Of a DNA stretch of 64,000 nt, positions 35,606-44,082 are shown one piece after another. Under the pieces are notes generated by a model that was not told where the DNA came from, ran no database searches, and worked only from the letters and a program-made list of their open reading frames with translations. Every line of letters starts with the position of its first letter. Position 1 is the first letter of the stretch. Both the position numbers and the translations under genes were made by a program. Source of the stretch: Archangium gephyra. Its GTDB lineage: Bacteria > Myxococcota > Myxococcia > Myxococcales > Myxococcaceae. The stretch spans positions 248,001 to 312,000 of the forward strand of contig QFQP01000001.1 of NCBI GenBank assembly GCA_003243425.1. Reading direction: 5' to 3'.

Positions 35606-36690
35606 GAAGCGGCTCCTTCGGTGGAGAGCACCGCGGCGTAGAGCAGCACCGCGTCGGCCAGCGTGTTGCCCGCGGCAAAGCGCAGGCGGCCATTCTTGGT
35701 GATGGGAAAAGCGGCGAAGCGGAGGCTCGTCATCAGCTCTCGAAGCCACTCGTCGTCACCGAACGCAGCCGCACCGACGAGCGCGAGACCACTGGCGCCT
35801 GCATTCGCGTCGACGATGGGAATCGTGGGGCCACTGTCGATGTCGTCGGAGCTCTTCCAGGTCTTCGGCCATTCCGCCGACCAACCGAACCCGAAGAGCC
35901 GACCGCCGAGCTGCGCCTTGGCGAGGTCGTATTGCTGCTTCGCGAAGTCAGCGTCGATCAGCTGCAACATGTGCGCGGCCAGGAAGAGCGTCGAACCCTC
36001 CGGGCCGTCGAGCGCCTCACCGCGCCAGGTGAACGAAGAGATGAGCAGGCCGCTCTTTGCGTCGACGAGGTGCCGCTTCGCGTGCTCGACCCACGCGCGA
36101 CGGAGCGCGGAGTGGTCCGTACCGTCGACTTCATCAGCCAGCCGCGTCGCCGCGAGCGCCACGGTGTTGCAGTAGGTCCACGCTTCGTCGGGGTAGCTCT
36201 CGGCCGACAGCATCGGTCCGCGCTGCATCGCAGCGGTGAGCCGCGCGATTCGGGTGCGCAGCGGTTCGCGAAAGCGCGCGACGTCGCCAGCGCGCAGCCG
36301 CGCCGCGAGCATCAACGCGATCTCGCCGTCGACGAAGAGGCTGGTGGTGTTGGCGTCGACGAACTTCTTGTCGTGGAAGTACGGCATCACGAACGCGTCG
36401 GGGCGCGCGGCGTCCATCACGAGCGTCTCGTCGAGAATCACGTCGACGTCGGCGAGCAAATCGGGCCGGGTCGTCGCCTGACGAACGAAGGCGAGCACCG
36501 TGAAGGTGCGCGCCATCAGGTCCCACTCGGGATTGCTGCGATTGAGCGGCGCTCGTGGCGCGACACGAAGCGCTTCGGTGAGCGGCGTCACCAGCTCGGA
36601 CGGCTCGACACGGAAGAAGAGGTGCAGCGTCGCGGCCCACAACGCGGAGATGACGACGGCTGCCAGCACAGTTCGCATGAGTGCGAGCAT
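35602..36690 (-). CDS. membrane-anchored alpha/alpha-barrel protein, linalool dehydratase/isomerase-like
   Basis: A 362-residue protein with an N-terminal membrane anchor or signal (VLAAVVISALWAATLHLFF). The body is alpha-helical with repeated helix pairs and conserved-looking patches: DEAWTYCNTVALAATRL, DGTDHSALRRAWVEHAK, DAKSGLLISSFTW and DANAGASGLALVG. These resemble the (alpha/alpha)6 barrel of linalool dehydratase/isomerase-domain proteins, which are common but uncharacterised in bacteria. A glycosidase-like toroid is an alternative. ATG 36690 or 36678 could be the start; both keep the anchor. It heads an operon with the small membrane protein and MarR. Confidence 0.5.
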   Translation of the reverse strand: MLALMRTVLAAVVISALWAATLHLFFRVEPSELVTPLTEALRVAPRAPLNRSNPEWDLMARTFTVLAFVRQATTRPDLLADVDVILDETLVMDAARPDAFVMPYFHDKKFVDANTTSLFVDGEIALMLAARLRAGDVARFREPLRTRIARLTAAMQRGPMLSAESYPDEAWTYCNTVALAATRLADEVDGTDHSALRRAWVEHAKRHLVDAKSGLLISSFTWRGEALDGPEGSTLFLAAHMLQLIDADFAKQQYDLAKAQLGGRLFGFGWSAEWPKTWKSSDDIDSGPTIPIVDANAGASGLALVGAAAFGDDEWLRELMTSLRFAAFPITKNGRLRFAAGNTLADAVLLYAAVLSTEGAAS

Positions 36691-36746
36691 CGAACGTGAC
36701 GAGCACGTGATGGGTGTCACGCCGTCGAGCGGTCGAAAGCCCGCGG

Positions 36747-36982
36747 TCAGCGGTCGCCGGTGAACGTTCGCGCCTCGTTCTCGAGCGCCCACAGCAGCGG
36801 GAACGCGATGAAGGGCCAGCTCAGGCCCTTGCCGTCGGCGAGAACGAAGAGCACCACGCCGATGATTGGCAGCGGAGCGTTCCCGGGGCAGCGGCTGCGG
36901 TCTTCGCCAGCAACTCCCGGCCACATTCGGAACACGCCGCATCACCTTCGAACGCCGCCGCCCCGCAGCCTTCGCGTCGCAT
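36747..36982 (-). pseudogene. zinc-ribbon small membrane protein, broken by one-base frameshift
   Basis: From ATG 36982 the frame reads a zinc-ribbon start (MRREGCGAAAFEGDAACSEC, GRELL), and after a C-run near 36888 a second frame continues with a membrane helix (LPIIGVVLFVLADGKGLSWP) to the stop at 36747. Adding one C to the CCCC run joins them into a 78-residue protein with the common plan of a double-Cys ribbon plus a membrane segment. It starts nine bases after the LysR stop. Either the gene is decayed or the base was lost in sequencing. Confidence 0.55.
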
Positions 36983-36991
36983 GGCGCGACG

Positions 36992-37897
36992 CTAGGTCAT
37001 GGAGTGCCGCAGTTCGTCGTTGAGGAACCTCCACACCGCCGCCACGCGCGGCACATCGCGCAGCGCCTGATGACCGACCAGCCATAGCGAATCGACCGGC
37101 AGACGTTGCGCGGCTTCACGGAGCTTCGAAGACAACGGCACCGGTACGAGCTTGAAGTGCCGCGCGTACGGCTCGGGAACGAGCACCAGCCCCACGCCGC
37201 TGGCGGCCGCGATGAGCTGCGACGAGAACAGACTGGTGCGCAGCGCAATCGCGGCACCGGAGGTGTGTTCTGCGAGCCAACGCTGCGCGGGGAACGCCGC
37301 GAGGTCGTGGTCCCAGTGGATCCACGGCGCGTCTGCCCATGCGCGGAGCGGCCCCAGCTTCTTCACCAGCGCGCGTGAGCCGGCCGCGAGCCACCGCCCG
37401 GTTCCGAGCTTCGTCACCAGCAGGTCGGCGCCGCGCGGCGCGACGGAGCGAACGGCGATCTCTGCTTCTCGCCGCGTGAGGTCGATGGGGCGTGTCGACG
37501 CGTCGAGCTCGATGGTGATGCGTGGGTGCCGGCTGCGGAACCTGGCGAGCGCCGGCGCGATGAACGCGTCTGCCATTCCCGGCGCCACGCTCACGCGCAC
37601 CACGCCCGCAGCCTCGGTTTCGACGGAGGACGAGTCTCGGCTCAGTCGCGCATGCGCCGCTTCCATGGCTTCTGCGGCTGGCAGCAGCTGCTCGCCGGCG
37701 TGGGTCGGCGTCAGCCCTTCTCGGGAGCGTTGAAACAGCTTTCTGCCCAGCGACGCTTCGAACGCCGTGAGGCGCCGGCTGAGGGTCGAGGTGTCGAGCC
37801 CGAGCTTCGCCGCCGCGACACCGAGCGTCCGGTGCCGAAACGCCGCGAGAAATAGCCGCACGTCGTCCCACCGCTCGTCTTGCGCAGATGCAATCAT
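36992..37897 (-). CDS. LysR-family transcriptional regulator
   Basis: A 301-residue regulator with an N-terminal winged HTH (FLAAFRHRTLGVAAAKLGLD, TSTLSRRLTAFEASLG, KLFQRSREGLTPTHAG) and a periplasmic-binding-like effector domain (VVRVSVAPGMADAFIAPALA, RPIDLTRREAEIAVRSVAP). It belongs to the branch that usually acts on neighbouring genes. It is divergent from the epimerase-like gene with about 50 bases between them and a T-N11-A palindrome there, so it most likely controls that gene and itself. Confidence 0.9.
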   Translation of the reverse strand: MIASAQDERWDDVRLFLAAFRHRTLGVAAAKLGLDTSTLSRRLTAFEASLGRKLFQRSREGLTPTHAGEQLLPAAEAMEAAHARLSRDSSSVETEAAGVVRVSVAPGMADAFIAPALARFRSRHPRITIELDASTRPIDLTRREAEIAVRSVAPRGADLLVTKLGTGRWLAAGSRALVKKLGPLRAWADAPWIHWDHDLAAFPAQRWLAEHTSGAAIALRTSLFSSQLIAAASGVGLVLVPEPYARHFKLVPVPLSSKLREAAQRLPVDSLWLVGHQALRDVPRVAAVWRFLNDELRHSMT

Positions 37898-37920
37898 TCC
37901 TTGTCACGTTGGGCGTTTCG

Positions 37921-37934
37921 TTGCGCTGACGCAA
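37921..37934. promoter_or_regulatory. probable LysR operator between divergent genes
   Basis: TTGCG-CTGA-CGCAA is a perfect five-base-arm palindrome that fits the T-N11-A LysR box. It lies between the divergent starts at 37897 and 37951. Confidence 0.5.
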
Positions 37935-37950
37935 GGCGCATGAATTGGAC

Positions 37951-38880
37951 GTGACCAACGAACTCCACGTCGTTCCCGGTGCAGGGCAGATCGGCTCACG
38001 TCTCGCGCAGCTGCTCCGTGACAAGGGCCACCAGGTCCGCGTCGTTCAACGCAGCGGCGGCAAGGGCACGGTGAGCGGAGACATCACCGAGCTCGCCTTC
38101 GCCGAAGAAGCCACGCGCGGCGCGACCGTCGTCTACGACTGCATGAACCCGCCGTACCACCAGTGGCCCACGCAGCTGCTGCCCATCGCGCGCGGCGCGC
38201 TCCACGGAGCGGCGAAGGCCAACGCGCGGCTCGTCGCGCTCGACTGCCTCTACATGTACGGAAAGCCCGGCGGCCCGATGACCGAAGACGCGCCGCGAAA
38301 CCCGTGCAGCAAGAAGGGCGCATTGCGCGTGAAGCTCGAAGCGCTCAGGTTGGCCGCGGACATACCGGTGAGCATCGGCCGCGCGAGTGACTTCTTCGGG
38401 CCCGCCCTTCAGTTCTCGGCCTGGAGCGACCGCTTCTTCACGCGACTGGCGAACGGCAAGGCGGGTGAGTGCATGGGCGACCCCGAGCTGCCGCACTCGT
38501 ACACCTACGCCGACGACATCGCGGTGGCGCTCGCCACGCTGGGTGCACACCCCGACGCGACCGGCATCTGGCACCTGCCGACCGCCCCAGCCGTCAGCTC
38601 GAGAGAGCTCACCACGCGACTGGGCCGCGAGCTGGGCATCGACGCCCGGACCGCGCGCATGCCGCGCTGGTTGTTGAAGGCCACCGGCGTCGTCTCGCCG
38701 TTCATGCGCGAGGTCGCTGAAATGGCCTACCAGTGGGACGTGCCGTTCATCATCGACGACGCACGCTTCGTGAAGCGCTTCGGCCTCACCGCCACGTCAG
38801 TCGACGAGCAGGTCAAGCGCACCGCCGCGTGGGCCAGGGCTCACTTCGCCCAGTTCGGCACCGGCCGGCCGATGTTGTGA
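37951..38880 (+). CDS. NAD(P)-binding epimerase/dehydratase-like protein
   Basis: A 309-residue extended-SDR-like protein. The Rossmann start reads HVVPGAGQIGSRLAQLL (GxGxxG type), followed by VVYDCMNPPYHQW and a YMYGKPGG segment in place of the usual YxxxK site, so the catalytic set looks atypical. PHSYTYADDIAVAL marks the NAD-dependent epimerase C-terminal half. GTG 37951 is used; TTG 37945 has a slightly better ribosome-site distance. It may be a sugar or small-molecule reductase controlled by the adjacent LysR. Its 3' end overlaps the M15-like gene by 40 bases. Confidence 0.75.
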   Translation: MTNELHVVPGAGQIGSRLAQLLRDKGHQVRVVQRSGGKGTVSGDITELAFAEEATRGATVVYDCMNPPYHQWPTQLLPIARGALHGAAKANARLVALDCLYMYGKPGGPMTEDAPRNPCSKKGALRVKLEALRLAADIPVSIGRASDFFGPALQFSAWSDRFFTRLANGKAGECMGDPELPHSYTYADDIAVALATLGAHPDATGIWHLPTAPAVSSRELTTRLGRELGIDARTARMPRWLLKATGVVSPFMREVAEMAYQWDVPFIIDDARFVKRFGLTATSVDEQVKRTAAWARAHFAQFGTGRPML

Positions 38881-39791
38881 CCGGTCGCCGTGAGGTGAAT
38901 GTCCCTCTTGCTGCCCACGAGGCCGTCGCCGCCGCGGAAGTACTCGGTCACCTGGTTCTTCGCGACCTGCGTGGCGCGCTTGTCACCGATGGCGATGGCG
39001 TGAATGTGCGGCGAGAAGGTGTCGTTCACGCCACGGCGCCATGCCGCGAAGCCCGCCATGCGCATCGCCTTGACGATCTTGTCTGCGTTGGCCGCCGAGT
39101 AGCCCCGAATGCTGATGTCGAGCGCGCCACCGCCGTCGTGCGTGCCCGCGCTGGCCGACACGCCGTTGCTGAAGCTGCCCTGCGTGATGCTCAGCTTCGA
39201 GCTCAAGCCCATGGCCTTCATGTACGACTCGGCGCGCTCGACCATCACGCGGGTGCGAACGTTGACCTTCACGCCGCGGAACGAGACCACGCGGTAGTCG
39301 CTGGGCGGCGCCTTCACCGTCTGCCAGGAGGGCTTCGGTTTGGCCTTCGCCTCCTTCTCGGCGGTCTCCTGCACGCGGCTGCCAGCGATGCCATCAGGCG
39401 TCCAACCGTGCTTCTTCTCGAAGGCCTGCACCGCGGCCTTGGTCACCGGGCCATAGCTGCCGTCGACGGTCGACTTGTAGAAGCCCAGCGTCTTGAGGTG
39501 CTGCTGCAGCGCCTTCACCTTCGGGCCCGACGAGCCGACCTTCAGCGAGGGCACCGACGGCTTTGCGGCCTTCGCCAGCGCGTCACGCGTCTTGCCGTCA
39601 GCGACACCATCCGCCTTCAGACCGGCCTTCTTTTCGAACGAGGCCACCGCCTTCTTCGTGACCGGGCCGTAGTCACCGTCGACCTTCGCCTTGTAGTGGC
39701 CAAGCTTCGCCAGCTGCTGCTGCAACTGCGTCACTGCAGAAGAACGAGCACCAACATTGAGCGTCGAGGTCATGGGCCGTTTGTCGCCCAT
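38841..39791 (-). CDS. peptidoglycan-binding (two domains) M15-like murein peptidase
   Basis: A 316-residue protein with two PG_binding_1 domains (about 12-65: VTQLQQQLAKLGHY, GDYGPVTKKAVASFEKK; about 85-140: VKALQQHLKTLGFY, GSYGPVTKAAVQAFEKK) and a C-terminal domain with SAGTHDGGGALDIS and a later SPHIHAI, the His/Asp/His zinc site layout of M15/VanY-like peptidases. It should bind glycan and cut stem peptides. There is no signal peptide (MGDKRPMTSTLNV), so it needs a non-Sec route or acts after lysis. ATG 39773 is an alternative start. Confidence 0.8.
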   Translation of the reverse strand: MGDKRPMTSTLNVGARSSAVTQLQQQLAKLGHYKAKVDGDYGPVTKKAVASFEKKAGLKADGVADGKTRDALAKAAKPSVPSLKVGSSGPKVKALQQHLKTLGFYKSTVDGSYGPVTKAAVQAFEKKHGWTPDGIAGSRVQETAEKEAKAKPKPSWQTVKAPPSDYRVVSFRGVKVNVRTRVMVERAESYMKAMGLSSKLSITQGSFSNGVSASAGTHDGGGALDISIRGYSAANADKIVKAMRMAGFAAWRRGVNDTFSPHIHAIAIGDKRATQVAKNQVTEYFRGGDGLVGSKRDIHLTATGHNIGRPVPNWAK

Positions 39792-39878
39792 ATGTGGGTT
39801 CTCGTTTTCTGACGCCCCGGCGAGCGCGCTTTACAGATCGCCCTGAATTTTCCGCGAATTTCGGTTACCCGTCGCGCC

Positions 39879-40304
39879 GTGACTCAGAAGTTCTCAGTGC
39901 CTACGCAGGTTCGAGTCGGCGTGATGGATTCAGCGCGGCCCGGTGAGGTGGTGACGCTGCAGGTTCGTCACCTCGGTCTTCGCGAGCGTATGGGCCTCGC
40001 GTCGTGGCGATTCTTGTGGGTCGGCTTCATCGCGTTGTTCATCTCGAACTTCATTCTTCTGGTGGTGCCCGCGCCGCACATTCACCTCTGCTCGTTGCCC
40101 ATCGCGTTGGCGCTGGGGCCGCTGGTCGGCTACTTCTCGTGGCGCATCAGGGCGCGGCTCGACGCCCAGTCGATGCGGTGCCCCAAGTGCAGCAAAGACA
40201 TCGACGTGCCCGCAGACCTCGGCGGGTGGCCCGCGCGCTTCAACTGCATTCACTGCGGGCGCATGGTCGAACTCTCGCTCGCGTTGGAGAGACCGGCGAG
40301 CTGA
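39879..40304 (+). CDS. small membrane protein with C-terminal zinc ribbon
   Basis: A 141-residue protein: about 45 polar residues, two membrane helices (LWVGFIALFISNFILLVV and LPIALALGPLVGYFSW), then a four-Cys ribbon (CPKCSKDIDVPADLGGWP, CIHCGR). The ribbon would be cytoplasmic. I do not recognise a named family. The start is GTG 39879. The 3' end overlaps the convergent STAS-like gene by 55 bases. Confidence 0.6.
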   Translation: MTQKFSVPTQVRVGVMDSARPGEVVTLQVRHLGLRERMGLASWRFLWVGFIALFISNFILLVVPAPHIHLCSLPIALALGPLVGYFSWRIRARLDAQSMRCPKCSKDIDVPADLGGWPARFNCIHCGRMVELSLALERPAS

Positions 40305-40675
40305 AGCGCTTCGTCGATGGTCTCGACCATCACTCGCTCGACGCCGGCGTCGTCCACCACGCGGCCCATGCGGTTGGTCGCCAGCTTCGTCACCGCGCTG
40401 CGCGGGCTGACCACGATGAAGCGTCTGCAACCCCGGTCGATGAGCTCCTTCACGACGGCGGTCGCGAAGAAGATGTCTTCCTGATTCTGGATGTCGCGCG
40501 CCCCGCTCGGGTCGGACACGTAGCACTCGAGCCCGCCACGCTTCTTCACGTCGTCCAACATCGCGGTGCACGCCTCGCGGTAGTGCGGCCCGTTGAGTCG
40601 GAGCCACGTCGCGACGTACGTGCGGTGCTGCCGTTCGATGCGTACGCGGCCCTCGAGTTCGAGGATGACGTCCAT
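40250..40675 (-). CDS. STAS/SpoIIAA-like protein
   Basis: A 141-residue protein whose strand/helix pattern (MDVILELEGRVRIERQ, YVATWLRLNG, ACTAMLDDVKKRGG, CYVSDPSGARDIQNQ, ELIDRGCRRFIVVSPRSAV) looks like STAS or SpoIIAA-like regulators. The Ser in the YVSDPSGA loop is where phosphorylated family members carry their site, but the match is loose. ATG 40675 is the first start that avoids overlap with the divergent MATE gene. No kinase or sigma partner is adjacent. Confidence 0.5.
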   Translation of the reverse strand: MDVILELEGRVRIERQHRTYVATWLRLNGPHYREACTAMLDDVKKRGGLECYVSDPSGARDIQNQEDIFFATAVVKELIDRGCRRFIVVSPRSAVTKLATNRMGRVVDDAGVERVMVETIDEALQLAGLSNASESSTMRPQ

Positions 40676-40784
40676 GTGCGCATCGTCCGCGCTCACGTCA
40701 CCGAGCGACAGAGAGGCGTTTTCGACCCCGTGCCTTTCCTGATGCTGGAAGTCAGACCCGCGACGCGTTACCCGTCCGCGCGGC

Positions 40785-42116
40785 ATGAGCGCGCGCAGTG
40801 AGTCACCCGATCGCATCGAACTCCGCGAACTGTGGAAACTCGCTCTGCCGCTCGCGCTCGCGCAGGCCGGTCAGGCGTCGATGGGCATGGTCGACACCGC
40901 GGTGCTCGGCCGTCTGTCCGCCGCGGCGCAGGCCGGCGCCGGGCTCGGCAATTCGTTGACCTTCACCTTCAGCTTCTTCGGCATGGGCGTGATGTTCGCG
41001 CTCGACCCGCTGGTGTCGCAGGCGGTCGGTGCCGGGCAGCATGTGCGCGCGCGCAACTACTTCTGGCAAGGCGTGTGGCTCGCGGTGCTGACCAGCCTGG
41101 TGGTGATGATTCCCATCGGCATCATTCCCTTCTTTCTCGAGCATTTCGGCGTCACGCCAACGGTGGCGCAGGGCGCGCGCGAGTACATGTGGTGGCGCTT
41201 GCCGGGCGTGCTCGGCCTGCTGCTCTTCGTCGCTGCGCGCAGCTACCTCACGGGCGTCGGCAAGGTCGCGGCAACGTTCTGGGCCATGGTGTTCGCGAAC
41301 GTCGCCAACGTGGTGCTCGACGTGGGCTTCGTCTTCGGCCTCGGCATGGGCGTGGCTGGCGCATCACTGGCGACCGTCATCTGCACGTGGCTTCAGTTCG
41401 GCGCGCTGGTGCTCGCGCTCGGTCGTGCCCCACAAGGCACCAGGCGGAAGTTCGCGGCGGCCGAGGTGCTCCAGGCGCTCCGCATCGGCGTGCCCATCGG
41501 GCTGCACTTCATCGCTGAGTCGGGCGTGTTCTCGCTGGCCGGCGTGTTCTCTGGTCAGCTCGGCGAAGCCCCCGGCGCCGCGCACCAGGTCGCGCTCAAC
41601 TGGGCGAGCCTCACGTTCTGTGTGGCGGCGGGCATCGGCAGCGCCGCGTCGACGCGCGTCGGTTGGAGCATCGGCCGCCAGGACACCGGCGGCGCACGGC
41701 GCTCCGGCATCGTGGCCTTCGGCAGCGCGGCGGTCTTCATGGCGTTCGCGGCGATGCTGTTCGTCGCGTTCCCCCGGGCCATGGCGTCGATGATGTCGGA
41801 AGACGCGCAGGTCATCGAGACCGTCGTCGCGTTGTTCGTGGTGGTGGCGATGTTCCAGATCTCCGACGGTGTTCAGGCCGTCGGCGCGGGTGCGTTGCGC
41901 GGCACCGGCGACACCACGTTCACCTTCTGGGCGAACATGGCGGGGCACTGGCTCGTCGGTCTGCCCATCGCCTGGTGGTTCGGGGTGCGCGGCAGCTACG
42001 GCATCGTCGGTGTGTGGTGGGGCCTGTCGGTCGGCCTCACCGTGGTCGCGGTGGCCCTGGTGATTCGCTTCCTGCTCACCACGAAGAAGCCGATTGCCAC
42101 GCTCGACCCCGTGTAG
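40785..42116 (+). CDS. MATE-family multidrug/Na+ efflux protein
   Basis: A 443-residue inner-membrane antiporter with about 12 helices and the two-fold repeat of MATE proteins (LALPLALAQAGQASMGMVDT in the first half, LRIGVPIGLHFIAESGVFSL in the second), and AGALRGTGDT late in the sequence. It should export cationic compounds using Na+ or H+. ATG 40785 lies 109 bases from the divergent STAS-like gene. No regulator of its own is adjacent. Confidence 0.9.
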   Translation: MSARSESPDRIELRELWKLALPLALAQAGQASMGMVDTAVLGRLSAAAQAGAGLGNSLTFTFSFFGMGVMFALDPLVSQAVGAGQHVRARNYFWQGVWLAVLTSLVVMIPIGIIPFFLEHFGVTPTVAQGAREYMWWRLPGVLGLLLFVAARSYLTGVGKVAATFWAMVFANVANVVLDVGFVFGLGMGVAGASLATVICTWLQFGALVLALGRAPQGTRRKFAAAEVLQALRIGVPIGLHFIAESGVFSLAGVFSGQLGEAPGAAHQVALNWASLTFCVAAGIGSAASTRVGWSIGRQDTGGARRSGIVAFGSAAVFMAFAAMLFVAFPRAMASMMSEDAQVIETVVALFVVVAMFQISDGVQAVGAGALRGTGDTTFTFWANMAGHWLVGLPIAWWFGVRGSYGIVGVWWGLSVGLTVVAVALVIRFLLTTKKPIATLDPV

Positions 42117-42161
42117 CCGGGCCTGCTTCCGCTCTCTGTGGTGTGAAGCGCTTGCACGCCG

Positions 42162-42914
42162 TCACCGCAGCCTCTGCAGAATCGCCGCCTTGAGCGGCCC
42201 CGGCATCATCGACGCCGCGCCGATGGTGCCGCTGAGCTGCCAGGGGAACGCGAACACCTTCGCGCGTCGCACCATCGCGCGGCCCATGCGCTCCACCGCG
42301 TCGTCGGTCTCGAGCAGAAACGGCATCGAGCCCGGCTTGTTCTTCGCGGTCATCTCGCTCTTCACGAAGCCGGGATGAATGCTGGTGACGTGAATGCCGT
42401 AGCGCGCGACATCGAGGCGAACGCTCTCGAGGAACATGCCGAGGTAGGCCTTGGTCGCGCAGTACGTCGAGTTCTGCGGCAGGGGAATGAAGCCGGCGAG
42501 CGAGCTGATGCCGACGAGGTGGCCGCGCTTTCGCTCGACCATCGCGGGCATCACGGCGCACAGCGTGGCCGTCGCGCCGGTGACGTTCACGTCGATCATC
42601 GACTTCACCGACGCCCAGCGGATCTTCCTGGGCCGGGTCTCCTCACCGACACCCGCGTTGGCGATGACGAGGTCGAAGCCGCCGACCTCCGCGTCGAGCT
42701 GTTGCACCTTCTCGAACGTCGCGTCGGCCTGCGAGACATCGAGCTTGAGCGGCACGATGTTGTCGCCCGCTTCCTTCTGCAACGCCTCGAGCGCGTCGAG
42801 CCGGCGCGCGGCGGCGTAGACCTTCACGCCACGCTTCGCCAGCCACGTCGCCAGTCCTCGTCCCAGTCCACTCGAAGCGCCGGTCAGCAGCGCGGTCTTC
42901 CACGGAGCACTCAT
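42162..42914 (-). CDS. short-chain dehydrogenase/reductase
   Basis: A 250-residue classical SDR: cofactor motif TGASSGLGRG (residues 11-20), NAG in LVIANAGVGEE, catalytic Ser in VGISSLAGF and YCATK. An Arg after the second strand (AARRLDALE) favours NADP(H). The substrate is unknown. ATG 42914 overlaps the stop of the upstream lipoprotein gene (ATGA). Confidence 0.9.
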   Translation of the reverse strand: MSAPWKTALLTGASSGLGRGLATWLAKRGVKVYAAARRLDALEALQKEAGDNIVPLKLDVSQADATFEKVQQLDAEVGGFDLVIANAGVGEETRPRKIRWASVKSMIDVNVTGATATLCAVMPAMVERKRGHLVGISSLAGFIPLPQNSTYCATKAYLGMFLESVRLDVARYGIHVTSIHPGFVKSEMTAKNKPGSMPFLLETDDAVERMGRAMVRRAKVFAFPWQLSGTIGAASMMPGPLKAAILQRLR

Positions 42915-43309
42915 GGTTTCGGAATTTCTCCACACGACACGTAGATCGACGGATCACTCGAGTCGTGCGCGTTGATGTTGAAGTCGCCTTCTTTGAGATC
43001 TTTGAACGTCATCTTCACCACCGACGTACTGCCGAAGGTCTTGTCACCGGTCTTCTCGAGCAGCGAGAGGCCCGCGCGGATGATGCCGATCTCTCCACAG
43101 CTGCCTTCGTGAATGTGCGCCAGCTGCGGTGAGGCCCCGGTGATGGGCACCGTGGTCTCGATGACGACGCGAATGTCCTCGCCGAGATCCTCGATGGTGG
43201 CGAAGCCGACCTGGCCCGAGTTGTTGTCGGACTTCATCGACACCTTGAGCTCCGAAGGCCCGCAGGCGGTCGCGAGCGCAACGGTCACTGCAGCGGCGAG
43301 CAAGCGCAT
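42911..43309 (-). CDS. small lipoprotein, CHRD/Cu-Zn-SOD-like beta sandwich
   Basis: A 132-residue lipoprotein (MRLLAAAVTVALATAC). The mature part has a HIHEGSCG motif and a late INAHDSSDPSIYVSCGEI, the pattern of CHRD and Cu/Zn superoxide-dismutase-like folds, with two Cys that can form the family disulphide. Only some metal-ligand His remain, so enzymatic SOD activity is unlikely. It is coupled to the SDR gene. Confidence 0.6.
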   Translation of the reverse strand: MRLLAAAVTVALATACGPSELKVSMKSDNNSGQVGFATIEDLGEDIRVVIETTVPITGASPQLAHIHEGSCGEIGIIRAGLSLLEKTGDKTFGSTSVVKMTFKDLKEGDFNINAHDSSDPSIYVSCGEIPKP

Positions 43310-43319
43310 GCCTGCGCTT

Positions 43320-43979
43320 CTAGCGCGAGCGGGCCACCATGGCCGGTATCCATTCGCCGGCGGTGACGATCTGCATGTGTGACGCGTTGGCAGGCAGCAG
43401 CGTCACGCGAACGCGCAGCGGCCTCGGCAATCCGGCACGCCAGCGGTCGGCGCGCTGCCGCGTGTGTTCGCCCACCATTCGCAGTGCTGCATCGGGCCGC
43501 GCGCTGAGCCAGCGCGTCCACGCGCTCGGGTCGCCGTAGAACCCGTCGAGCAGCACCACGTCGGTCGCGCGCGCCGACCGCAACCAGGCCCGCAACGTCC
43601 GGTTGCCTCCGCTGTGGCCGACGAGCGTCGTCTGCTCCGGGAGCGCCAGCTGCAGCGTCGCCGACAACTCGTCGACCAGCGCGTCGAGCTCGTCGAACAC
43701 CACCTTCTCGCCCGGGCCCGAAGGCGCAGCGACGGCGATGAACAGCGCCGCCTTCTTCGAGGCCGCGAACTGCCAGGCCAGCCGGTGCGTGGCGAACGCC
43801 GAGCCCACCGTGTCGCGGTACCCGTGCACGTAGAAGACGACGCTGTCGAACTCCCCCCGGCACCAGAGGTGCACGGCACCACGCGACGTCTCGAGGCGTC
43901 GATGAGCACCACCTTCGAGCGATTCACCGGGAGGACACGGCGTGGACGAGAGGACAGTCACAGCGATGAGCGCAAGCAT
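43320..43979 (-). CDS. secreted alpha/beta-hydrolase-like protein (paralogue 1)
   Basis: A 219-residue exported protein with a short signal (MLALIAVTVLSSTPC). It has a core VVFYVHGYRDTVGSAF strand-loop (oxyanion region) and the nucleophile elbow GHSGGNRTLRAWL, followed by DVVLLDGFYGD and a late SHMQIVTAGEWIP with a possible catalytic His. The layout is that of alpha/beta hydrolases (esterase/lipase-like). Substrate unknown. It is about half identical to the protein at 47051-47716, and the two flank the FHA-sigma-54/kinase operon. An exact 19-bp element precedes both. Confidence 0.7.
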   Translation of the reverse strand: MLALIAVTVLSSTPCPPGESLEGGAHRRLETSRGAVHLWCRGEFDSVVFYVHGYRDTVGSAFATHRLAWQFAASKKAALFIAVAAPSGPGEKVVFDELDALVDELSATLQLALPEQTTLVGHSGGNRTLRAWLRSARATDVVLLDGFYGDPSAWTRWLSARPDAALRMVGEHTRQRADRWRAGLPRPLRVRVTLLPANASHMQIVTAGEWIPAMVARSR

Positions 43980-44030
43980 GCCCGCGGGCAGTGCAGGCGC
44001 CGTACGTGCCGGACCGACCCCTGAATCGGG

Positions 44031-44049
44031 GGCGATTTCGCGGAGTTGC
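44031..44049. repeat. 19-bp element, copy 1, upstream of hydrolase 1 and the FHA-sigma-54 gene
   Basis: GGCGATTTCGCGGAGTTGC recurs identically at 47748-47766. This copy is 52 bases upstream of the hydrolase 1 start and 81 bases upstream of the divergent regulator. It contains the partial palindrome GCGA-TT-TCGC. A shared regulator site is likely. Confidence 0.6.
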
Positions 44050-44082
44050 TCCAGCCGGCGGGGACGGGAGCGCTCGGCTGGC

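Noticed and set aside
43990..44025. Possible sigma-54 promoter for hydrolase 1 (CGGCACGTACGGCGCC on the minus strand)
   Set aside because: GG and GC have the right spacing, but the -12 TT is absent and hydrolase 2 has no equivalent, so it is not convincing.
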